Assembly (NCBI RefSeq): GCF_022213065.1
Contig: NZ_JAKLJA010000005.1
Coordinates: forward strand, 186,001-250,000
DNA length: 64,000 bases
Direction: 5' to 3'
Source: Paraburkholderia tagetis
Lineage (GTDB): Bacteria > Pseudomonadota > Gammaproteobacteria > Burkholderiales > Burkholderiaceae
Shown: positions 51,429 through 60,181 of the stretch, one piece after another
Numbering within the stretch: the first letter of the stretch is position 1
Layout of the letters: the number at the start of each line of letters is the position of its first letter
Translations under genes and position numbers: made by a program
The notes under the pieces: model-generated
Told to the model about the DNA's origin: nothing
Databases searched by the model: none
What the model saw: the letters and a program-made list of their open reading frames with translations, nothing else

Positions 51429-51456
51429 TGGACAGGGGCCGATAAACGGCTAAAAT
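51429..51456 (+). promoter_or_regulatory. Sigma-70-like promoter for the pot operon
   Basis: TGGACA (51429-51434), 16 bases, TAAAAT (51451-51456). This is the best promoter-like match upstream of potF, giving a leader of about 300 bases. Confidence 0.5.
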
Positions 51457-51655
51457 TGCGCGCGATTTACCGTCCACGGCGACCATCCTGGGCGACCGCC
51501 GGCTGCGGCCACGCAGACTGCGCGGCAAGCCCTGTTCCGTTTGTGCGACACGCCGGAGCGCTTTTTTTGTCGCCTGGCAGGTTTGATGGTAGGTTCGGTG
51601 AATTCAGGAGAGCAGCGCCAGGCGCGGCAGACGGACGGGGCAGGCGGCCGGCGAA

Positions 51656-51753
51656 AGCGGGCTAACAAGCGGGCAGCAAGCGGGCAGCAAGCGGGCTAAC
51701 AAGCGGCTAACAAGCGCGCCACCAGCCAAACTAACCAGCAGGCTAACAAGCGG
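51656..51753 (+). repeat. Short 11-12 base direct repeats in the potF leader
   Basis: Five units of the AGCGGGCTAACA / AGCGGGCAGCA type run head to tail from 51656 to about 51713. Another CTAACAAGCGG lies at 51743-51753, just before the potF ATG at 51762. Confidence 0.9.
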
Positions 51754-51761
51754 AGAACGGG

Positions 51762-52862
51762 ATGAAGAAACGGGTTTTGGCGAAACTGGCTGTACTCGCG
51801 CTGTGCGCGGCGCCGTGGGTGGCGTCAGTGGCGAAGGATATGCAACTGAACGTGTACAACTGGTCCGATTACATCGCCAAGGACACGATTCCGAACTTCA
51901 CGAAGCAGACCGGGGTCCAGGTCAAGTACGACAACTACGACAGCGACGATACGCTCCAGGCCAAGCTGCTCGCGGGCAATTCGGGCTACGACATCGTCGT
52001 GCCGACCAGCAACTATGCGGGCAAGCAGATTGCCGCCGGTATCTTCTCGCCGCTCGACAAGTCGAAGATTCCCAACCTCAAGTATCTCGATCCGCAGTTG
52101 ATGGCGCTGGTCGCCGGCGCGGATCCGGGCAACAAGTACGCGGTGCCCTGGGCGTATGGCACGACCGGTCTCGCCTATAACGTCACGAAGGCACAGCAGA
52201 TCCTTGGCAAGAACGTGCCGCTCGACAACTGGGACATCCTCTTCAAGCCCGAGAACATCTCGAAGCTGAAGGCCTGCGGCGTGTCCGTGCTCGACGCACC
52301 GGACCAGATGTTCGCGGCTGCCCTGCACTACATCGGCAAGGATCCGCTCTCGACGAAACCGGACGACTATCGCGCCGCGCTCGCGATGATGAAGAAGATC
52401 CGCCCGTACATCACGCAGTTCAACTCGTCGGGCTATATCAACGACCTCGTGGGCGGCGACGTTTGCTTCGCCTATGGCTGGTCGGGCGACGTCGTGATCG
52501 CCAAGCATCGTGCCATCGACGCGAAGAAGCCGTACAAGATCGAGTACTACATCCCGAAGGGCGGCGCCCCGATCTGGTTTGACGTGATGACCATCCCGAA
52601 GGACGCACAGCACAAGGAAGCCGCGTACGAGTGGATCAACTACATCGAGACGCCGCAGGTTCACGCGGCCATCACGAATGCGGTCTACTACCCGAGCGCG
52701 AACGCCGAAGCGCGCAAGTACGTGAACAAGGACATCGCCAGCGACCCGGCCGTATACCCGTCGCCTGAAGTGCTGAAGACGCTGTTCCTGCTCAAGCCGC
52801 TGCCGCCCGAGATTCAGCGCCTGCAGACGCGTCTGTGGACCGAGTTCAAGTCGGGCCGCTGA
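51762..52862 (+). CDS. potF: Putrescine/polyamine ABC importer, binding protein
   Basis: 366-residue periplasmic binding protein of the PotD/PotF family. Signal peptide about residues 1-24 (LAKLAVLALCAAPWVASVA). Mature part starts with LNVYNWSDYIAKDTIPNFTKQTG (start and end segments), and has the polyamine-contact regions YDIVVPTSNYAGKQI, WAYGTTGLAYN, CFAYGWSGDVVIAK and IPKGGAPIWFDVMTIP. First gene of potFGHI; a hairpin at 52940 separates it from potG. ATG follows AGCGGAGAACGGG. Confidence 0.94.
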   Translation: MKKRVLAKLAVLALCAAPWVASVAKDMQLNVYNWSDYIAKDTIPNFTKQTGVQVKYDNYDSDDTLQAKLLAGNSGYDIVVPTSNYAGKQIAAGIFSPLDKSKIPNLKYLDPQLMALVAGADPGNKYAVPWAYGTTGLAYNVTKAQQILGKNVPLDNWDILFKPENISKLKACGVSVLDAPDQMFAAALHYIGKDPLSTKPDDYRAALAMMKKIRPYITQFNSSGYINDLVGGDVCFAYGWSGDVVIAKHRAIDAKKPYKIEYYIPKGGAPIWFDVMTIPKDAQHKEAAYEWINYIETPQVHAAITNAVYYPSANAEARKYVNKDIASDPAVYPSPEVLKTLFLLKPLPPEIQRLQTRLWTEFKSGR

Positions 52863-52939
52863 TGCGCCGGCGCGCGAGGTCCCGGCCGCTGTTGGTGCGC
52901 GGCTAGTGCTCTGTTAGCGCTCAATTATCGTTTCACCCG

Positions 52940-52967
52940 AGCCCTCGGCACGATGCCGGGGGCTTTG
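52940..52967 (+). terminator. Hairpin/attenuator between potF and potG
   Basis: AGCCCTCGGCA (52940-52950) pairs with TGCCGGGGGCT (52954-52964) through one G-U pair, followed by TTTGTT. It probably lowers potGHI expression relative to the binding protein. Confidence 0.6.
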
Positions 52968-53019
52968 TTCGTCAACCCCGTTCAGCAGCAAGGCAGAACC
53001 AGGCAGGGCAGAGAGAATC

Positions 53020-54180
53020 ATGAGTGACCAGTCGAGCGTGCCGGCAGGCCCCGGCGCGCTGCCTTCGGGCAACGCCACGGCGGATAGTGCCGCGGACAAC
53101 TTCGTGCAGGTCGTCGATGTCGTCAAGAAGTTCGGCGAAACGGCGGCCGTCAAGGGTGTCAACCTGTCGGTGAAAAAGGGCGAGCTGTTCGCGCTGCTCG
53201 GCAGCTCGGGCTGCGGCAAGTCCACCTTGCTGCGCATGCTTGCCGGTCTGGAAACCATCACCTCGGGCAAGATCCTGATCGACGGCGAAGATCTCGCGGT
53301 GCTGCCGCCGTACCGCCGTCCGGTCAATATGATGTTCCAGTCGTATGCGCTCTTTCCGCATATGACCGTGGAGTCGAATGTCGGCTTCGGGCTGCGCCAG
53401 GAAGGCGTGAAGAAGGGCGAGTTGAAGGACCGCGTGGCCGCCGCGCTCGAACTCGTGCAAATGTCGCGGTTCGCCAGGCGCAAGCCGCATCAGCTTTCGG
53501 GCGGCCAGCAACAGCGCGTGGCGCTCGCGCGTTCACTCGTCAAACGCCCCAAATTGCTGCTGCTCGACGAGCCCATGTCGGCACTCGACAAGCAGATTCG
53601 TCAGCGCACGCAAATCGAACTCGTCAACATTCTCGAGAAGGTGGGCGTCACCTGCATCATGGTCACGCACGACCAGGAAGAAGCGATGACGATGGCCAAC
53701 CGTCTCGCGGTCATGAGCGAAGGCCAGATCGTGCAGCTCGGTGCGCCCAACGAGGTCTATGAATTTCCGAACAGCCGCTTCTCGGCGGAGTTCATCGGCT
53801 CGACCAATCTGTTCGAGGGCAATGTGGTCGAGGACGAGCCCGATCATGTGTTCGTCGAATCGCCGGATCTGCCTGTGCGCCTCTACGTGAACCATGGCAT
53901 CACCGGTCCGCTCGGCATGCCCGTGACGATCTCGGTGCGGCCCGAGCGCATCGCGCTCACACGCAAGCCGCCCGAGGGGGCGTTCAACTGGGGCAAGGGC
54001 GTCGTCAAGAACATCGCGTACATGGGCGGCTACTCGCTCTATCACGTCAAACTCGATTCGGGCAAGACGGTGATCGCGAACATGTCGAGCCTCGCGCTCT
54101 CCGAGATTGATTCGCCCGGCTGGGAAGACGAGGTCTACGTGCGCTGGAGTGCGTCGGCCGGTGTGGTGCTGACGTCATGA
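53020..54180 (+). CDS. potG: Putrescine ABC importer, ATPase
   Basis: 386-residue ATPase of the PotA/PotG family. Walker [10 protein letters not shown] (about 65-73), Q-loop [14 protein letters not shown], signature [15 protein letters not shown], Walker [13 protein letters not shown] and H-loop [10 protein letters not shown], then a C-terminal TOBE domain (about 300-386, [10 protein letters not shown]). ATG 53020 follows AGAGAGAA. The end overlaps potH by four bases (ATGA), so the two are co-translated. Confidence 0.95.
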   Translation: MSDQSSVPAGPGALPSGNATADSAADNFVQVVDVVKKFGETAAVKGVNLSVKKGELFALLGSSGCGKSTLLRMLAGLETITSGKILIDGEDLAVLPPYRRPVNMMFQSYALFPHMTVESNVGFGLRQEGVKKGELKDRVAAALELVQMSRFARRKPHQLSGGQQQRVALARSLVKRPKLLLLDEPMSALDKQIRQRTQIELVNILEKVGVTCIMVTHDQEEAMTMANRLAVMSEGQIVQLGAPNEVYEFPNSRFSAEFIGSTNLFEGNVVEDEPDHVFVESPDLPVRLYVNHGITGPLGMPVTISVRPERIALTRKPPEGAFNWGKGVVKNIAYMGGYSLYHVKLDSGKTVIANMSSLALSEIDSPGWEDEVYVRWSASAGVVLTS

Positions 54181-55112
54181 GCACGTTGACCTTCAAGAGT
54201 CTCCTGCACTGGCCGGCCAGGCGCTTCAACCTGACCGGCCGCACGGCCGTCGTGGCCGGCCCGTTCTTCTGGCTGCTGCTGTTCTTCCTCGTGCCGTTCA
54301 TCCTGGTGGTGAAGATCAGCTTCGCCGACCAGCAGCTCGGCATTCCGCCGTACACGGAACTCACGTCGTTCAGCGAAGGCGTCTGGCATATCGCGCTCGA
54401 TCTTTCGCACTACGCGTTCCTGGTCCAGGACAGCCTGTATTTCGCGACTTACGTGAATTCGGTGGTCGTGGCGGCCATTTCGACGCTGCTGTGCCTGCTG
54501 ATCGGCTATCCGATGGCGTATTACATCGCGCGCTCGAACCCGGCCACGCGCAACATCCTCATGATGGCGGTGATGCTGCCGTTCTGGACGTCGTTCCTGA
54601 TTCGCGTCTACGCCTGGATCGGCATTCTGAAGAACAACGGACTGCTGAATAATTTTCTGATGTCGGTCGGCATCATTCACTCGCCCATCGAGCTCTATCA
54701 CACGAACACGGCCGTCTATATCGGCATGGTGTATTCGTACTTGCCGTTCCTCGTGATGCCGCTCTATGCGCACCTCGTGAAGATGGACCTCACGCTGCTC
54801 GAAGCCGCCTACGACCTCGGCGCGAAGCCGTGGCGCGCGTTCGTGGAGATCACGCTGCCGCTCTCGAAGAACGGCATCATCGCGGGCTGTCTGCTGGTGT
54901 TCATTCCGGCGGTGGGCGAGTACGTGATTCCCGAACTGCTCGGCGGCGCGAACACGCTGATGATCGGCCGCGTCATGTGGAACGAGTTCTTCGACAACGC
55001 CGACTGGCCGATGGCCTCCGCCGTCACCTGTGCGATGGTCTTGCTGCTGCTCGTGCCGATGGCGCTGTTCCAGCACTTCCAGGCGAAGGAACTGGAGGCG
55101 CGCGGAAAATGA
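54177..55112 (+). CDS. potH: Putrescine ABC importer, permease 1
   Basis: 311-residue permease with about six spans (FFWLLLFFLVPFILVVKISF first). The EAA loop (LEAAYDLGAKPWRAFVEITLP) contacts PotG. DQQLGIPPYTELTSF and NEFFDNADWPMASA are usual for PotH. Start overlaps the potG stop, and its stop TGA overlaps the potI ATG. Confidence 0.95.
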   Translation: MSTLTFKSLLHWPARRFNLTGRTAVVAGPFFWLLLFFLVPFILVVKISFADQQLGIPPYTELTSFSEGVWHIALDLSHYAFLVQDSLYFATYVNSVVVAAISTLLCLLIGYPMAYYIARSNPATRNILMMAVMLPFWTSFLIRVYAWIGILKNNGLLNNFLMSVGIIHSPIELYHTNTAVYIGMVYSYLPFLVMPLYAHLVKMDLTLLEAAYDLGAKPWRAFVEITLPLSKNGIIAGCLLVFIPAVGEYVIPELLGGANTLMIGRVMWNEFFDNADWPMASAVTCAMVLLLLVPMALFQHFQAKELEARGK

Positions 55113-55927
55113 AACCGAATCGCGTTCTACAGTTCATCGCGCTCGGCATCGGCTTTGCGTTCCTCTATATTCCGATCCTCAGCCTGATCGTCTACTCGTT
55201 CAACGACTCGCAACTCGTGACGGTGTGGACGCGTTTCTCGACACGCTGGTATCAGGCGCTCGTCACCGACGACGAGCTCATCGCCTCCGCGTGGCTGTCG
55301 CTGCGCATCGCGCTGATGACGGCGTTTGCTTCGGTGATCATCGGCACATGGGCGGGCTTCGTGCTCGCGCGCATGGGGCGCTTTCGCGGCTTCACGCTCT
55401 ATACCGGCATGATCAACGCGCCGCTCGTGATTCCCGAGGTGATCCAGGGCATCTCGCTGCTGCTACTGTTCGTGGAAATGGGCAAGCTGTTCGGCTGGCC
55501 GTCGGGGCGTGGGGTGTTCACGATCTGGATTGGCCACGTGATGCTGTGCATCTCCTATGTCGCCATCATCGTGCAATCGCGCGTGCGCGAGCTCAATCCT
55601 TCGCTGGAAGAGGCTGCGCTCGACCTCGGCGCCACGCCGCTCAAGGTGTTCTTCCAGATCACGCTGCCGCTGATCTCGCAGGCGCTCGCGGCGGGCTGGC
55701 TGCTCTCGTTCACGCTCTCCATCGACGACCTGGTCTTGTCGGCGTTCCTCTCGGGCCCGGGCTCGACCACGCTGCCGCTCGTGGTGTTCTCGCGCGTGCG
55801 TCTCGGTCTGAACCCGGAGATGAACGCGCTCGCGACGCTCTTCATTCTCGTGGTGACGGCGGGCGTGATCGTCGGCAACTTCTTCATGCAGCGCGCGGAG
55901 CGCAAACGTATGGCGATGGCGGTCTGA
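55109..55927 (+). CDS. potI: Putrescine ABC importer, permease 2
   Basis: 272-residue permease, six spans. Starts RVLQFIALGIGFAFLYIPIL, and YSFNDSQLVTVWTRFSTRWY is the typical PotI/PotC periplasmic segment. The EAA loop is LEEAALDLGATPLKVFFQITLP. ATG 55109 overlaps the potH stop. It forms the channel with PotH. A strong terminator lies at 55990. Confidence 0.95.
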   Translation: MKPNRVLQFIALGIGFAFLYIPILSLIVYSFNDSQLVTVWTRFSTRWYQALVTDDELIASAWLSLRIALMTAFASVIIGTWAGFVLARMGRFRGFTLYTGMINAPLVIPEVIQGISLLLLFVEMGKLFGWPSGRGVFTIWIGHVMLCISYVAIIVQSRVRELNPSLEEAALDLGATPLKVFFQITLPLISQALAAGWLLSFTLSIDDLVLSAFLSGPGSTTLPLVVFSRVRLGLNPEMNALATLFILVVTAGVIVGNFFMQRAERKRMAMAV

Positions 55928-55950
55928 ACCGCTCGCAAGCGTGCGCGAGC

Positions 55951-55976
55951 GGGCGCAAACGGGCGCAAACGGGCGC
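55951..55976 (+). repeat. 10-base direct repeats after potI
   Basis: GGGCGCAAAC at 55951-55960 and 55961-55970, plus GGGCGC at 55971-55976, in the gap between potI and its terminator. Confidence 0.85.
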
Positions 55977-55989
55977 TTTCGTGCAAGGC

Positions 55990-56021
55990 GGCGCGTGGGC
56001 TTCGGCTCACGCGCCGTTTTT
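55990..56021 (+). terminator. Intrinsic terminator of the pot operon
   Basis: GGCGCGTGGGC (55990-56000) pairs with GCTCACGCGCC (56005-56015) around a TTCG tetraloop with one G-T pair, followed by GTTTTT. Confidence 0.88.
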
Positions 56022-56165
56022 CGTTTTTCAACGCGCCTGCGCGAGCCGTGCGGGGAACTTCAGCGTGCCATGGGAGTATGGGGCTATGATCGGAAAATGT
56101 GGGCTGACAGCGAGCGCCAGGTAGCACGATGCGCGGCGTCCAGCGCGGCCTGCGGCGGAAACACG

Positions 56166-56294
56166 ATGATCGAAGCAATAATGAAGGAGGGCGCGATCGT
56201 AGCGCTCTGGCAACAGCTGATTCAGCTCTGGGAGCTGATCGTCATGGTCTGCCGCTTCCTCTGGGGGTTGCTCAAGCTCTTGAGCGGCGCCTGA
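56166..56294 (+). CDS. 42-residue hydrophobic membrane peptide, hypothetical
   Basis: Small ORF after the pot terminator. After a short start (MIEAIMKEGAI) almost the whole peptide is hydrophobic or amphipathic: WQQLIQLWELIVMVCRFLW (19 residues), ending in a LLKLLSGA tail. GCGGAAA lies about seven bases before ATG 56166. It is too short to place in a family. It could be a small inner-membrane protein or a toxin-like peptide. No antitoxin RNA or partner is evident. Confidence 0.5.
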   Translation: MIEAIMKEGAIVALWQQLIQLWELIVMVCRFLWGLLKLLSGA

Positions 56295-56429
56295 GTGCGA
56301 GGCCGCGCGGTGAGCGGCCGGAAAGCGGCGGACGGGCGCGGCGCGCTCGTCTGAACGCGCCGCATCGGGTTTGACGTCGCGCGCGAGGGGCCTTCGGGTA
56401 TGCGCGCGGACACGACACGAGGCAACACG

Positions 56430-57239
56430 ATGATCGACGATTCCACCCGGCGCTTCACCGACCGGGTCTCGGACTACGTGAAGTACCGGCCGACTTATCC
56501 CCGCGAAGTGACGACCTTCGCCCACCTCGAATGCGGCATTGCGCCGGGCGCCACGGTGGCCGACATCGGCGCGGGCACCGGCATCTCGGCAAAGCTTTTT
56601 CTCGACGCGGGTCACCCGGTTGTGGCTGTGGAGCCGAACGCGGCGATGCGCGAGGCTGCGGACGCGTACCTCGCGGACTATGCCGGCTATCGCAGCGTGG
56701 CCGGCAGCGCGGAGAACACGACGCTCGAAACCGCGAGCATCGACCTCGTGACGGCGGCGCAGGCGTTTCATTGGTTCGAGAAGGCAGGCGCCCGGCGCGA
56801 GTTCGCGCGCATCCTCAAGCCGCGCGGCAAGATCGTGCTGTTCTGGAACAGCCGGCTCGTAAAGGGTTCGGCGTTTCTCGAAGGCTACGAAGCCCTGCTG
56901 CGCGAATTCAGCACCGACTATGCGAACGTGGCCGAGACGTATCCCGATGACGACGCCATGGCCGACTGGTTCGGCGACGGCTTCGAGCAGAAGACTGTGT
57001 TTCCGAACGCACAGCTGCTCGACTACGACGGGCTGCGCGGGCGTCTCGCGTCCTCGTCATACGCGCCCAAGCCCGGCGACGCGCGTCATGAGCCGATGCT
57101 TGCGGCGCTGCGCAGCTTGTTCGACGCGACGCAGCAGGACGGGTGCGTGAATTTCGCCTACGAAACGCGCGTGTATGCGGGCAAGCCGATGGCCGCCCGC
57201 GCATCGGTGAGCGCGGAAGCTCAGCGTCCGAACTCGTAG
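56430..57239 (+). CDS. Class I SAM-dependent methyltransferase
   Basis: 269-residue cytoplasmic methyltransferase of the UbiE/SAM-MT type. Motif I is ATVADIGAGTGISAKLF (about 45-61), motif II VVAVEPNAAMREAA, motif IV IDLVTAAQAFHWFE. It opens DDSTRRFTDRVSDYVKYRP, a common start for this subgroup. ATG 56430 follows GAGGCAACACG. Its last codons overlap the end of the convergent flavin monooxygenase gene by 19 bases. Substrate unknown. Confidence 0.92.
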   Translation: MIDDSTRRFTDRVSDYVKYRPTYPREVTTFAHLECGIAPGATVADIGAGTGISAKLFLDAGHPVVAVEPNAAMREAADAYLADYAGYRSVAGSAENTTLETASIDLVTAAQAFHWFEKAGARREFARILKPRGKIVLFWNSRLVKGSAFLEGYEALLREFSTDYANVAETYPDDDAMADWFGDGFEQKTVFPNAQLLDYDGLRGRLASSSYAPKPGDARHEPMLAALRSLFDATQQDGCVNFAYETRVYAGKPMAARASVSAEAQRPNS

Positions 57240-58735
57240 TCGCGCTCGCGCACGCGGCGCGTGCGGCGCCGGAACGTGAACGTGAAGCCCGGCCACAGCG
57301 ACGTGACCTTGCCGCTCATGGTCTGGTAATAGCTGTGGCAGCCCGAGGTCCACACCGTGCGCGCGAGCTGCGCTTGCAGCCGCGCGTTGAAGTCGCGCTG
57401 CACGCTCGTCCGCACGCTCATCGTGCGCGCCCCTCGGCGCTGAAGGGTGCGGATGCACTCGGCGATATAGCGGACTTGCGACTCGATCATGTAGATCATC
57501 GAGTTATGCCCGAGGCCCGTGTTCGGTCCGACGATGATGAAGAAGTTCGGAAAGCCCGCCACGGTCGCGCCCAGATACGCCTCGGGGCCGTCGCGCCGCC
57601 ACGCCGTGCCCAGGTCCGCGCCGTTCAGGCCGGTCACGCGAAACGGCGCATCCACATCGTTTACCTGGAAGCCGGTGCCGCAGACGATTGCATCGAATGC
57701 GTGATGCACGCCGTCCGCGGTGACGATGCCGTCGGCGACCACTTCGCGAATCGGCTCGGTCACGAGCTCCACGTTCGGCTGCGCTATCGCCGGGAAATAG
57801 TTGCTCGAGAGCAGCACGCGCTTGCAGCCCAGCACATGGTCGGGCGACAGCTTTGCGCGCAGCGCCGGGTCTTTCACCTTGTGCGCGAGATAGTTGCGCG
57901 CGAACTTCATCGGCGCATTGAGCAGGCGCCGGTCGACGACGAAACCCAATGCGCGCGATTCGAGCTGCCAGTAAATCGCCGCGCGTGCGAGGCGCTGCGC
58001 GAGCGGCACATGGCGATACACCCAGCGCCGGCGCGCGCCGATGGCGCGATCGCGGCGCGGCATGATCCAGGGCGCCGTGCGCTGAAACACCGTGAGTTGC
58101 GCGACGCGCGGCTGGATCTGCGGCACGAACTGGATGGCGCTTGCGCCGGTGCCGATCACGGCCACGCGCTTGCCGTCGAGCGCGTAATCGTGATCCCAGC
58201 GCGCCGAATGAAAGAGCGTGCCTTCGAAGCGCTCGAGCCCGTCGACGGCGGGCAGGGCGGGACGCGAGAGCGGGCCATTCGCGGCGATCAGCAAATCGGC
58301 CTCGATGGTGCGCATGATGCCGTCGCACTCGATCTCGATCAGCCACACGCTGCGCGCCGCATCGAAGCGCGCGGCATGCACGCGCGAGCGATAGTTGATG
58401 TAGCGCTCGACGTCGTACTTGTGCGCGCAACGGCCCAGGTAATCGAGAATTTCACGCTGCGGCGCATAAGTGCGCGTCCAGTCCGGATTCGGCTCGAACG
58501 AAAATGAATAGAGGTGCGAAGGAACATCGCAGGCGGCGCCGGGGTAGGCATTGTCGCGCCATGTGCCGCCGAGGTGCTCGGCGGCCTCGTAGATCGTGAA
58601 CGTTTCGATACCCATGCGCCGCAAACGGATCGCCATGCCGATGCCGGCAAAACCGCTGCCAACGATGGCGATGCGCGGTGTGGCTCGCGTGGCGTCGGAC
58701 GTCTGTTGCTGTGAAGAGGACGCGTGAGTGGTCAT
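57221..58735 (-). CDS. Flavin-containing Baeyer-Villiger-type monooxygenase
   Basis: 504-residue FAD/NADPH monooxygenase. FAD motif GSGFAGIG (26-33), the Baeyer-Villiger fingerprint FEGTLFHSARWD (170-181: F-G-H-W pattern), NADPH motif VAVIGTGASAIQ (192-203), and IVGPNTGLGHNSMIYMIE near 430. These enzymes turn ketones or aldehydes into esters, or oxidise heteroatoms. ATG 58735 is used; in-frame codons extend upstream to 58987, into the convergent-facing TPR gene, without family sequence. The 3' end overlaps the methyltransferase gene. Confidence 0.93.
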   Translation of the reverse strand: MTTHASSSQQQTSDATRATPRIAIVGSGFAGIGMAIRLRRMGIETFTIYEAAEHLGGTWRDNAYPGAACDVPSHLYSFSFEPNPDWTRTYAPQREILDYLGRCAHKYDVERYINYRSRVHAARFDAARSVWLIEIECDGIMRTIEADLLIAANGPLSRPALPAVDGLERFEGTLFHSARWDHDYALDGKRVAVIGTGASAIQFVPQIQPRVAQLTVFQRTAPWIMPRRDRAIGARRRWVYRHVPLAQRLARAAIYWQLESRALGFVVDRRLLNAPMKFARNYLAHKVKDPALRAKLSPDHVLGCKRVLLSSNYFPAIAQPNVELVTEPIREVVADGIVTADGVHHAFDAIVCGTGFQVNDVDAPFRVTGLNGADLGTAWRRDGPEAYLGATVAGFPNFFIIVGPNTGLGHNSMIYMIESQVRYIAECIRTLQRRGARTMSVRTSVQRDFNARLQAQLARTVWTSGCHSYYQTMSGKVTSLWPGFTFTFRRRTRRVRERDYEFGR

Positions 58736-58868
58736 GTTTGAATGTAGGGAGTCGCCGCGCGGCGGATCGAGTGCAAGAGGCGAATGATGCAAAACGGGCT
58801 CCGCAAGGGAGCCCGTCGTTGCTCGACATTGAATGGAGGCGGCGAGTGCGCCGCCCGGAAGGATGCGC

Positions 58869-60071
58869 TCAGGTATTCCAGTCGTCCGAACTGTCGTTGC
58901 TGCCCAGATCGACACCGCCGCCGCCCGAGCCATCGTCCCAGTCGTTCGAGCCCTGGCCAAAGTCGACACCGCCACCATTGCCGCCATCGCGCGGAATACG
59001 CCGGCCTTCGTCGTCGACGATCACATCGCGCTCGATCACACGGTCGTGGCCCTGATTGAGCACCTGGCCCAGCAGCACGCCGGTGAGCAGTCCACCCATG
59101 CCGCCCATGCCACCGCCGCCTTGTTGCACGACGACTTGCGGCTGTTGCTGCTGGGGGGGGTACTGCGGTGGATATTGAGGGTTATGCCCGAACGCGTTGT
59201 CCGCCTCGCGCGCATAGGCCGAGCTGCTGCCGTCATACGACGCCGGCGACGGCGACGCGGCGGCCTGGGCGTTCGGATCGGGCCGGCCTTCGGCGCGCGC
59301 CTTGAGGCTCGCGAACTGGCGCTCGAGATCCTCGATCTGATACGGGGCCACCGGGTTCGTGCTGCCCGAAAGCGTTTCGACCACGCCGCGCAATTGCGTC
59401 TCGAAGGCTTCCACTTCCTTTTCGAGCGCTTCATGGCCCGGCGCCGTCGAAAGCTTCACGTCGAGCTTGAGCGAGCGCACGGCGTTGAGCAGTTCGGTGG
59501 CGCGCTTGAGCTGGTCGCGGCGGTCATCGCCGGCCTTCGCGTCTTCCGTGGATTTCGCGCGACGCAGCGTCCAGCGCAGCACGAGCGCCACGCCCACCAG
59601 CACGACGGCAATGCCGATCCACATGCCCATGCCGGGACCGTGCTTTTGCGGCACAGCAGCAGCGGCGAGCGCCGCTGGGGCCGCCGCCTGGGTCTGCTGC
59701 TGTGCGAAAGGGTTGTTGGTGCGGCTCGTCGTGGTGGCGCCTGCGCGCGTCGCGTCCGAGCGGATCTTCGCTTCCACCTGTGCGAAGCGCTGCGGCTGCG
59801 TGAAGCGGATTTGCGGATCGAGCGACTTCGCCTGCTGGACCTGCGCGAGCGCGTCGGCGTAGCGGCCTTCGCGATTGAGCACCTGCGCATACAGATAGTG
59901 CGCGCGGGCGTTGTCGGGGTGAGCCTGCAGGACCTGGGTGAGCCCTGAGTCCGCGCGTTGCCAGTCGCCTTGCGACATCGCGGATTCGATCTGCTGCACG
60001 CTCGGCACGGCGAACGCCAGGCCGCTCACGAGTGCGAGCGAAGCGAAAAGTGCGATGAGATACTTTTTCAT
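58869..60071 (-). CDS. TPR-containing membrane protein, Gly-rich tail
   Basis: 400-residue protein. Signal peptide about 1-21 (KKYLIALFASLALVSGLAFA), then a tetratricopeptide unit (GDWQRADSGLTQVLQAHPDN, ARAHYLYAQVLNREGRYADA), one transmembrane span at about 146-164 (GMWIGIAVVLVGVALVLRW), a coiled-coil cytoplasmic part and a tail rich in Gln, Pro, Gly and Asp. The layout puts the TPR outside and the tail inside. It follows the PspA-like gene by 110 bases on the same strand and is probably co-transcribed. I do not recognise a named family; a membrane-stress partner of the PspA-like protein is an inference. Confidence 0.85.
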   Translation of the reverse strand: MKKYLIALFASLALVSGLAFAVPSVQQIESAMSQGDWQRADSGLTQVLQAHPDNARAHYLYAQVLNREGRYADALAQVQQAKSLDPQIRFTQPQRFAQVEAKIRSDATRAGATTTSRTNNPFAQQQTQAAAPAALAAAAVPQKHGPGMGMWIGIAVVLVGVALVLRWTLRRAKSTEDAKAGDDRRDQLKRATELLNAVRSLKLDVKLSTAPGHEALEKEVEAFETQLRGVVETLSGSTNPVAPYQIEDLERQFASLKARAEGRPDPNAQAAASPSPASYDGSSSAYAREADNAFGHNPQYPPQYPPQQQQPQVVVQQGGGGMGGMGGLLTGVLLGQVLNQGHDRVIERDVIVDDEGRRIPRDGGNGGGVDFGQGSNDWDDGSGGGGVDLGSNDSSDDWNT

Positions 60072-60181
60072 GTTGCAGGCCGGGCGGCTTGTCGCCCGTC
60101 TCCATGACATACGAAACGTGGATGCGGCGCGGTGCGCGCCGTTGCTTGCTGGCCGCACCGCATCCGTTACGCCCGGCGCAC

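Larger units (their letters stand above)
51247..51761 (+). other. 515-base gap upstream of potF
   Basis: Holds the promoters of the DUF1289 gene (minus) and of potF (plus). I see no credible gene. The last 100 bases are the short direct repeats listed separately. Confidence 0.5.
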
